A stretch of 64,000 bases of DNA from Culex pipiens pallens. Its lineage: Eukaryota; Arthropoda; Insecta; Diptera; Culicidae. The notes beneath the pieces are model-generated. The model made no database searches and was not told the origin of the DNA. It saw nothing but the letters and a program-made list of their open reading frames with translations. The stretch spans positions 59,464,269-59,528,268 of the forward strand of contig NC_068939.1 of assembly GCF_016801865.2 (NCBI RefSeq), written 5' to 3'. Below are positions 56,468 through 64,000 of the stretch, one piece after another. Position 1 is the stretch's first letter; every line of letters starts with the position of its first letter. The position numbers and the translations under genes are program-made.

Positions 56468-57340
56468 ATATCCCGTGTGCATGACAATGTCCGGTTTTTT
56501 TTTTAATTACAAAAACAGACGATCTTTTATATGAAAAACATGAAAATATGTAAATATTGTCTTTTATTTAAAAAAAAATTAAGATCGCCCTTTGTCAAAT
56601 ACACGGGTCCAATTTGGCTCGTCTGCATAAAAAATTTCAGTCAACTTGGTTGCAATAAATCGGTAATAGTACAACCAAATGTCTTCAAGCACATTTTATT
56701 AATAGTTGAGAATTTATATTAAAATGCCTTGAAAACAGATTTACAAAAAGTTTATGTGTATGCTCATACCAACATTGCAGTACATATTGCAGCGACCTCA
56801 AATTTAAATCATTAAATTTGTCCATTTTTCGAACCTCACCACAGTTCTGACCATGCGCGCTTACGCAAGCATAAATAATTTTACCCGTCGACTCGCGTTG
56901 CGCGACAAATAATTAAGCTTATGTACAGGTGTGGATCATGAGTCATCCTCACCTGAAAAGCCCTTTATTAAATTTCGCCAATTGTTAGGCAATCAAAAAA
57001 ATGGTTAAGCTTTCAATTATGAATGTGCGATGTTTTTCCACAGGGGAAATTGAGGGTGTGGCTTAACCAAATTCATTGGCATGTTCGTTCAATGGAGAAT
57101 TCGACCTTCTCATTATTAACCAACATTTTTGAGAATGTTTTAGGAACATAATTTTGATATTCCAATAACATAATTTAAAGTTTCACGACAATGGTTCGAA
57201 CCCATGACTTCCGATTTTGAGGTGTACTCACTACACCATACGGAAAGTCATGAAGAATTGCAGAGGTCTGCATAATTTAATTCATGAGGTTCATCGATGC
57301 TTCTCATCGAAACGGACCACTTTTAGTAGAACAAAATTTA
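56468..57340. other. Region left of the LTR element; includes a tRNA-like remnant
   Basis: The first 300 bases are a remnant of the TTAA family. At about 57193-57245 the minus strand reads like a degenerate tRNA (TGGTGTAGTGAG A-box, GGGTTCGAACC B-box) but has no convincing anticodon stem. The region may include the beginning of the LTR; its first base could not be fixed. Confidence 0.4.
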
Positions 57341-57935
57341 GTAGAGTTTTCGGGGACTGACTATAAAAACCCCAAAATTCTTGAGTTAGTTCCAGTTAGT
57401 TCCAGTTAGTTCCAGTCAGTTCCAGCCAGTTCAAGCCCAGTCCAGTTCCAGATCCTGAAGAAGCCCCAGACCAGCCGGACCCGCCAGCAGCCACCAGTAG
57501 CAGAGGCCCCAGTCCAGCCGGACTTAGCGGTGGAGGCCGCAGTCCGCCGGGACTTAGCCGCTGTGAAGAGTCCGCCGGGACTTAGCCGCTGTGAAGAGTC
57601 CGCCGGGACTTAGCCGCTGGGAAGAGTCCGCCGGGACTTAGCCGCCGTGGAGTCAACCAGGGACGTAGCAGAGTTCGGGTCTGGCATGGCTCGGCGAAGA
57701 GGTCTGGAGGACAAGTCTGGCTTCAACGTATAGAACTGGCTCGACGAAGGTCTTAATGAAATTAGCAACGAAAAGTTGAGTGATGTGATCGTGCGCGTAA
57801 AAGTTGAGAGTGTTACCGCAAAAATGTAATCTTCAAAAAGTGTAATATACAGATAAGTGAAGTTTACTGATCTGTTTTGACTCTACAAGTAAATATCACA
57901 AAAATCCTGAAAGCCTAAACCGCTCGGGCCGTTCA
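57341..57935 (+). repeat. Putative 5' LTR/leader of the Ty3/gypsy-type element
   Basis: TATAAAA at 57363-57369 is a plausible core promoter. It is followed by a short tandem repeat of GTTCCAGTTA-type units (57383-57425) and a GC-rich 28-bp tandem repeat. A candidate boundary is GTTCA (57931-57935) followed two bases later by TGGTGACTAGCGG, which could be a tRNA primer-binding site. No matching 3' LTR was seen in the window, so the LTR call is provisional. Confidence 0.45.
57541..57652 (+). repeat. Four 28-bp GC-rich tandem repeats
   Basis: The unit AGTCCGCCGGGACTTAGCCG.. begins at 57541, 57569, 57597 and 57625. Units differ only near the end (CTGTGAAG, CTGTGAAG, CTGGGAAG, CCGTGG). A divergent 30-bp unit precedes them at 57511. 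Confidence 0.9.
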
Positions 57936-58129
57936 GGTGGTGACTAGCGGAAAGCAACGCTGTGTGTGTTTGGACACGCCATTTTGATTGGACAAAACCG
58001 AGAGTTGAAAATGTGACTATGTGTGAAAATTAATGAACAAAATGATTTCGCGAAGTAACAAACAGTTAAAATAGTGTAAAAAAAAAAAAAACGTTAAATT
58101 GAAGAAAATGTTATGTGAGGAGTTCTAAG

Positions 58130-58231
58130 ATGGAAGCAAATATGCAGCAGTACGAGATGGAACCAAAACGGGCTCGACCAATGGCAGAAGCATCGAAAAT
58201 TTCAAAACCGGCCAACGATGGACAACACTAG
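58130..58231 (+). other. Short open frame in the retrotransposon leader
   Basis: A 33-codon frame from ATG at 58130 to TAG at 58229, rich in M, E and K, in the leader between the putative primer site and gag. Whether it is translated is unknown. A GTGAGT at about 58329 could be a splice donor but has no evident partner. Confidence 0.25.
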
Positions 58232-58388
58232 GGATTCAACAATGACGAGATCATCTGGATCAACTGGAGACGAAATTCGGCCGCATCGGACACCCAAGAA
58301 GACGACCATGGAAATCTGGCAGTTTAGGGTGAGTAAACAAAAGTTATACCGAAATTTGATGTAAATAGTTAAAAACACGCTTAAAAAG

Positions 58389-61300
58389 ATGGCGAATTTG
58401 GAGATGACGGATTTAATCCAGCTTATTCCAGAATTTGATGGGTCATTAGACTCACTGGAGCAATTTTTAATATTAATAGATTATTATGCTGATCAAATTC
58501 CTGAAGGCGAAGATCAGAGTAAATTTTTAAATATTGTTTTTATGAAACTAAAATTTAAAGCAGCAGCACGTATTAAACGAATTTATGCAAACACTTGGGA
58601 AGAAACCAAGGCAAATTTAATTAGAGAGTTTGGTATCAAAACTACTTTTGGTAGTATAATTGAACAAATTGAAACTCTGAAACAAGGACGGGATGAAACA
58701 TTTAAATCATATGCAGGTAGAGTTCTCGACATAAAATACGAAATCATAAAAATTGATCAAAGTTACAATGAAAATTCATTTACAGCTTATAGCTTAAAAA
58801 ACCACTTTATAGTTGGAATTACAAATAATGAAATCAAAGAAATTGCCACGAATAACCGTCATATGAAGTTGGAAAATTTGCTAGAATTTTTAGAAAATGA
58901 ACGAATTGACAGAGAGTCTTTAAGAACTCTCGAACAAAGGTTACTTGCTAGTACTGAAAATTCAAACCTTAATTTTGACAGAAAATTCAGAAATTTCAGG
59001 TACAATGAAAATACAAATTTTTATCAAAGAAATAATTATCAAGCTAACAAATTTTATGAATGTTATAAAACGAATACGGCAAAGAGCACTTTTAAACGAA
59101 CTTATACAAATAGTCGACGCAATAAAAATCAAATTCCAAATAATTTTAAAATACAATTTAACGAATACATTCCACCACATGAAACATTAAAAATCAATTT
59201 CAATAATGATTCAATATTTTATGCAAATATTGCTACCTTGGCAAGGCCAACAAAATTTCACAAATTTATAATTGACTCCGCATCATGTAACAATTTTGTA
59301 AGATGGGATGTGGTTAGTAATATGCGTTTAACTAACATTGATTTCAACGATAGAATTTCTATTAGAGGGGTTCATGGAATAGCAGAAGATACAGTAGGAT
59401 CTGTAAATATGATTTTATTGATAGGAAATTCAAAATACGAGGAAAAGTTTTACATTTTGAAGCATTTTGCTGATGTTGCAATTCTTGGAGCACATTTTCT
59501 AAAGAAATACACCTTATATATTAGTCAAAGTTTCGACAACATAGTTTTACGAACGCCTGACACAAATAATATGCAATATAATAATCATGAAATGACCAAT
59601 TTATTTAGAATCAATGACATTGAAAATATAAACAAAGTAAATATGGCAGGTATTGAAGCAAATAGTTATGACAATTTTAATACAAATTATGATGAAAATA
59701 ATGAAAATAATTATGATAATGACAATGGCTGCAATGGCAGAATCCAACCGTGCATTGAAGAGTATTATGACGATCAAATTGAAATTGATGATGATAACCA
59801 AGATTACCCAAAAGAGATGAATTTAGAAAATGATCGGGATTATGATGTGATTGAAAACATGAAGCATGAGAAACTTACAGGCAATGAAAGAATGAGAAAA
59901 ATTTATGAATTGGTTAAAACAGACCACTTGAAAGGCGATATCAATCAAGAAATTAATAATATTTTGAATGATTTTAATGAAATATTTTATTTAGAGGGTG
60001 ACGAGTTGACTTATACCAATTTAACCATGCACGATATAGAGACAACAACTGAAATTCCAATTAATAAAAGACAATATAGATTTCCTGAAGCTACCAAGAA
60101 ACACGTTGAAGAACAAGTGGAAGAAATGCTAAAATTAGGGATAATACGCCCAAGTAAAAGTCCGTGGAATGCACCGGTATTATGCATCCCAAAGAAAGAC
60201 TTAGACGCCGAAGGCAACAAACGCTACAGAATTGTAGTGGATTTTCGAGACCTAAATACAATTACTAAACCATTTGTGTATCCTATACCGCTTATTAGCG
60301 AAATTTTGGACAATATTGGAGAAGCTCGATATTTCTCAACCATTGACTTGAAATCAGGATTTTATCAAATCCCAATTAACCCAAAGGATGCTGCGAAAAC
60401 CGCTTTTTCAACATTTCTAGGACATTATGAATTTTTAAGAATGCCAATGGGACTGAAAAATAGTCCATCAACATTTCAAAAATTTACATTCACACTTATT
60501 TATGAAATACAACCAGTTAATGCGTTTGTATACTTGGATGATATTATTGTATTTGGTAGAACTATCGAAGAACACAACGAAAATTTATATAAAGTTTTGA
60601 ATGCATTACATGAACATAATTTAAAAGTCGAACCATCAAAATGTAAAATTTTACACAAAGAAGTCAGATATTTGGGTCATATTATTAGTGAAGAAGGTAT
60701 TCGACCAACTAGTGAAAATATTGATACAATCAAAAACATGAAAAGGCCGCAGACGATTAAAAATGTGAGATCATTTTTGGGAACTGTTAATTTTTATGGA
60801 AAATTTATTCCAAACATTGCAGATAAACGTAAGCCACTTAATGCATTATTAAAGAAAAATGTGAAATTTATTTGGACAGAAGAATGTGAAAATGCTTTTG
60901 AAGAATTAAAAAACTATTTAATTTCAGAACCAGTTTTAGTTAGACCGAACTATAATGACAAATTTGTTTTGACAACTGATGCTAGCGATTATGCTATCGG
61001 AGCAGTTCTTACTAATGAGAAATCAAATGATCACCCTATCGCTTACGCAAGTCGTGCGCTTATCGGGGCTGAAAGAAATTATTTTACTATTGAGAAGGAA
61101 CTACTAGCTATTGTTTGGGCAGTAGATCACTTCAAACATTTTATTTATAACCAAGATTTTATCGTTTACACAGATCATAGACCGTTGGTAGCTCTATGGC
61201 ATTTGAAGGAAACTTCACCAACGTTGACAAAGCTTCGTTTGAAAATCCAAGGCATTGGATGTGAAATTCGCTACAAGCAAGGAAAGGAAAATGTGGTTGC

Positions 61301-61949
61301 AGATTTTCTCTCACGTTTAAATAATGATGAAGATCATGCAGATGATAAACAAGCATCAAAATTAGTAGCAATTACAACTCGTCAACAAGCAAAACAAAAT
61401 AGACAAAATATTTCAGATAATCAAAACACAACAAATACTTCAAACAGAAAGAATTTATCTAGAAACAACACTAATTGGAATAATAATATGAATGGACTTC
61501 AACAAATTGACATAAATTTAGATGATGACGATGAGAGCAACGATAAAACATTTACCTACAAGGATTTCCAAGATACAGATATCGATTTTAACGTTTTAAA
61601 ATTCTCTAAAAATATTATACCATTTGAACAAGCCGAAGCTACATTTATGATATTAAACAGTGTTACGGTACACAAAGAATTGAGTAAATACATTGACCTT
61701 CCACATGGTATTAAGGATTACACCAATGAAAACATATTTGTATTCCCGCAAAAGAAAATTTGGGGTTTAATTTTGAATGGAACATATCGTTCAGCAGTTA
61801 AAAATGAAGAATTTTTCGATGGTTTATTTAAAAGCTTTAAAGATTATCCTGATTTTGCTAAAGATGCATCAGTTAGGGGCAGGGGGGGCAGAATGGACCA
61901 TGGGGGCAGAACGGGCCACCCTTGGTTTTGGGCTTTAGAATGGATTTAG
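58389..61949 (+). CDS. Fused Gag-Pol of a Ty3/gypsy-type LTR retrotransposon, 3' end replaced by MITE sequence
   Basis: A single frame of 1186 codons. The N-terminal 280 residues are Gag-like: a helical region with LIREFG and SYAGRVLDIK. No CCHC zinc knuckle is seen. A retropepsin-type protease follows, with IDSA at residues 295-298 (Ser-Ala in place of the common Thr-Gly/Ser-Gly) and ILGAHFLKKY. Reverse transcriptase has D653 in FSTIDLKSGFYQI and YLDD at 715-718. RNase H has DAS (D864), E904 in the IEKELLA motif and D929 in YTDHRPL. The sequence ends inside a connector after RNase H, because the last 25 or so codons lie in a MITE inserted at 61876. No integrase is present. Composition is very AT-rich with N/K-rich linkers. 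Its RT and RNase H motifs are intact, but the element is unlikely to transpose alone. Confidence 0.93.
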   Translation: MANLEMTDLIQLIPEFDGSLDSLEQFLILIDYYADQIPEGEDQSKFLNIVFMKLKFKAAARIKRIYANTWEETKANLIREFGIKTTFGSIIEQIETLKQGRDETFKSYAGRVLDIKYEIIKIDQSYNENSFTAYSLKNHFIVGITNNEIKEIATNNRHMKLENLLEFLENERIDRESLRTLEQRLLASTENSNLNFDRKFRNFRYNENTNFYQRNNYQANKFYECYKTNTAKSTFKRTYTNSRRNKNQIPNNFKIQFNEYIPPHETLKINFNNDSIFYANIATLARPTKFHKFIIDSASCNNFVRWDVVSNMRLTNIDFNDRISIRGVHGIAEDTVGSVNMILLIGNSKYEEKFYILKHFADVAILGAHFLKKYTLYISQSFDNIVLRTPDTNNMQYNNHEMTNLFRINDIENINKVNMAGIEANSYDNFNTNYDENNENNYDNDNGCNGRIQPCIEEYYDDQIEIDDDNQDYPKEMNLENDRDYDVIENMKHEKLTGNERMRKIYELVKTDHLKGDINQEINNILNDFNEIFYLEGDELTYTNLTMHDIETTTEIPINKRQYRFPEATKKHVEEQVEEMLKLGIIRPSKSPWNAPVLCIPKKDLDAEGNKRYRIVVDFRDLNTITKPFVYPIPLISEILDNIGEARYFSTIDLKSGFYQIPINPKDAAKTAFSTFLGHYEFLRMPMGLKNSPSTFQKFTFTLIYEIQPVNAFVYLDDIIVFGRTIEEHNENLYKVLNALHEHNLKVEPSKCKILHKEVRYLGHIISEEGIRPTSENIDTIKNMKRPQTIKNVRSFLGTVNFYGKFIPNIADKRKPLNALLKKNVKFIWTEECENAFEELKNYLISEPVLVRPNYNDKFVLTTDASDYAIGAVLTNEKSNDHPIAYASRALIGAERNYFTIEKELLAIVWAVDHFKHFIYNQDFIVYTDHRPLVALWHLKETSPTLTKLRLKIQGIGCEIRYKQGKENVVADFLSRLNNDEDHADDKQASKLVAITTRQQAKQNRQNISDNQNTTNTSNRKNLSRNNTNWNNNMNGLQQIDINLDDDDESNDKTFTYKDFQDTDIDFNVLKFSKNIIPFEQAEATFMILNSVTVHKELSKYIDLPHGIKDYTNENIFVFPQKKIWGLILNGTYRSAVKNEEFFDGLFKSFKDYPDFAKDASVRGRGGRMDHGGRTGHPWFWALEWI

Positions 61950-62820
61950 ACCAACTGTAAGGCAAGGGTCTTATAAAGGACGTCAAATAGCATCACCATA
62001 CCGAAAACGACGTTTGAATTCATTGTATTTTTCGAATTATGAGCAAAAATGTAAATTTATTGACAAAACCACGCAAATGTTGTTTATTTCGAGGTTCTTA
62101 AATAAGCTTTCTGAAAAGTTGGATTGTTTGAAAAAGTTTGCTCAATGCTTATAACGTTACTAGATGTTACTACCAAGGTATACAAACAACGACGGAACCT
62201 TAAAATCATTTAGAGACTTGGTGGTGGATGTGTTAAATTAAAATCCACTTGGGGGCAGAATGGACCACCCTTTTCCTGCCTTATAAAAACAATCAAAAGT
62301 TAAAAAATTTGAGCTAAATGGATTATTTCACTCCTGATAGCTTCACAAATCACGATTAATGCAACAAAAGTTGATTTTTTAGTTGTTTCGAAGCTTAGTT
62401 GTAAAAATAGTGTCTTTTTTCGACATATTTACACTATTTTCAAAAATCATTGTTTTTTTAAGTTACTATTTTTATAAAAGTTATCAAATTTCATGGAAAC
62501 TATAATGGAAAGGTCCCTCAAGTAATTTCTTATCACTCGTCAACGTTGTATTAGATGAAATGGCTTGTTTTCTAAGGTGGCCCATTCTGCCCCGCAGGGT
62601 GGTCCATTCTGCCCCGCACCCTGGAAAGTTAGTCGAAAAAACATTTTTTTTAAAGTGGCTCAAAAATAGTTTTAAGTAAAAAATTTTCATCAACCAAGTA
62701 TACAACATTGAAGGGAACATTCCACACATAAGCCTACTACACTGGATTCATACATTTTTATGTTTTTCTATGGTTTTTGGTGCATTTCCCTTAGGCGGTC
62801 CATTCTGCCCCCCCTGCCCC
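61876..62820. mobile_element. 945-bp TA-flanked MITE with perfect 24-bp ends, inside gag-pol
   Basis: The left end starts GGGGCAGGGGGGGCAGAATG and the right end is its exact inverse over 24 bp. TA stands on both sides (61874-61875 and 62821-62822). Subterminal copies of the motif GGGGCAGAATGGACC or its inverse recur at about 61902, 62250 and 62577-62621. No transposase is encoded. TA duplication suggests a Tc1/mariner-type activity. Without this insert the interrupted pol frame would run about 67 codons further, to a stop at 63026-63028. Confidence 0.93.
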
Positions 62821-62822
62821 TA

Positions 62823-63028
62823 TACAAATTATTTCTCATAGAATATTTAAAACAGAGTTGGAACTAAACTTATTACGATTTTTTGCAATGAAACGTTCAA
62901 AGTCATTTACACTGTATGCAACAGAAAATGTTTGCGTACCGCAAATTCCCACGCGTAAGATAGCGTGGACACCTATTCGAGACGCGCACCACAACAATCG
63001 CGCGGCAACCTCGATGCGACATTCTTGA
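62823..63028 (+). pseudogene. Detached 3' continuation of the gag-pol frame
   Basis: The reading frame that the MITE interrupts resumes here in phase once the insert and one TA are discounted. It stays open to TGA at 63026-63028. The residues show no integrase zinc-finger (HHCC) or catalytic DDE motifs, so either the frame has diverged or the element was deleted on this side. The AT-rich, lysine-rich style of gag-pol gives way to a GC-richer sequence after about 62940. Confidence 0.5.
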
Positions 63029-64000
63029 TGTTGCCGATTACACTTAGGATCCCGATGAGAAGCAGGCAATTGCGAGTGAGATGATCATCTACACAGTGTT
63101 TGTACGATCTGTTTTTGGGAGGTATTTGTGAAAATTCTGCGGCGATCTTTTGGCCGGTTTTTTGGAGGTAATTGACCTCGTACCAAGGTTCAACGACCAG
63201 TGGTCACTTCGTTGCCTACAGTAGTTTGATCAAGTTCGACAGCAAGTTTGTGCTACGGCAACTACAAGAGTTTCGCTAAAGATTACGAGTCCGGCCGTGC
63301 CGGTGAAGATTGTATTTTGACTACTGTTTAGATTTAAGTAAAATAAAGGTCGCTTGATATAGTAGTTAAGTAATAAACGGAAGTTGATTCTTGGACAATA
63401 AAGTGATTTTTGCTTAACCTGCTGCGTTTTTCGGTGTAAACGGAGGAAAGCTTAAATCGTGATCGTGAAGTGCGAAGATACGGTAAATCTACATCGACAG
63501 TGGTAGAGCGGACAAAATTTGGACTCCACTTGGAGATTCAGCTGAACCTGAGCCTTCGACATCTGGTCCTTCGAGCCGGATGTGCGTCAACAAAGTCCGC
63601 ACATCCGGCCCACGTTTTCCGTTGCAAATGGAGGTAGCTCCATCGCCGTGAGAATCCATTGTGCTGCTGAAGTCCATTACATCCATCTACCATTGGAAGG
63701 AGACTGCTGAGGATTTTTACTAATACAAGGCACCCTGAAAGCCTAATTACCAGGTTAGTAAGGTTTCAATTCATCTATCTCCTCCGTTGTTGTGCTACCG
63801 GGTCTTCCTTTTCATGTACCGTCCCACGAGTGCTTCCGGGTTCATCGTCGTCGATATTTACACGTGCACCAATCCGAACGATCGTCACTTCGGTCGACGA
63901 TTCCACGTGTCCGACGAATCCACGTGTCGACTCCGTGTCGCTGCTACGAACGACGACTCCACGTGTGAAGGACGATTCAACTCCACGTTCACTGCATCCA
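63029..64000. other. Right flank, possibly LTR/leader of a related element
   Basis: It shares the 13-mer CCTGAAAGCCTAA (63733-63746 region) with the end of the left leader (57905-57919 region), in the same orientation. AATAAA hexamers occur near 63340-63405. From about 63860 to the end, CACGTG recurs four times in CGACGA/TCCACGTGT contexts. No protein was recognised. Confidence 0.4.

Overview
The window is eukaryotic nuclear DNA from an insect, most likely a mosquito and probably Culex. Two conserved animal genes can be reconstructed across GT-AG introns, both with dipteran-style low-complexity tracts. The rest is AT-rich intron and intergenic sequence dense in small transposons, including a SINE built from two tRNA-like modules. 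Nothing prokaryotic is present, and no CRISPR array, operon or riboswitch was seen.

Gene 1 (+ strand, about 8.5-49 kb) is an NKAIN homologue (Na,K-ATPase beta-subunit interacting protein, a small multi-pass membrane protein). Four core exons were found at 8514-8651, 12666-12746, 18104-18301 and 18448-18508. They are followed by two alternative 3' terminal exons, 33978-35416 and 47882-48984. Both terminal exons are in phase with the same donor, and each has its own stop and candidate poly(A) signal. The gene would therefore give one membrane core with two very different long cytoplasmic tails. The first coding exon (about 17 residues in vertebrates) was not found and probably lies before base 1.

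Gene 2 (- strand, about 54.2-52.2 kb) is the 3' part of Iml1, the DEPDC5 orthologue in GATOR1. It holds the DEP domain and the conserved C-terminal domain in three exons, plus one doubtful small upstream exon. It is tail to tail with NKAIN. The N-terminal exons lie beyond the window or beyond the transposons on the right.

At the right (57.3-62 kb) is a Ty3/gypsy-type LTR retrotransposon with one fused gag-pol reading frame of 1186 codons (protease, reverse transcriptase, RNase H). A 945-bp TA-flanked MITE splits it after RNase H, and no integrase is visible.

The introns and the space between genes hold at least ten families of short inverted-repeat elements. Several have diagnosable insertion scars: 8-bp duplications (hAT-type) at 10860-11272 and 39650-40644, TA duplications (Tc1/mariner-type) at 42924-43564 and 61876-62820, and a TTAA-flanked element at 41297-41995. 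Retroposed pieces carry 12-25 bp target duplications at 6201-7120, 19739-19789, 27827-28986, 35979-36379 and 36539-36779. Several elements are long foldbacks that would form RNA hairpins if transcribed inside NKAIN introns. All family assignments rest on reading the sequence and remembered protein families; no database search was possible.
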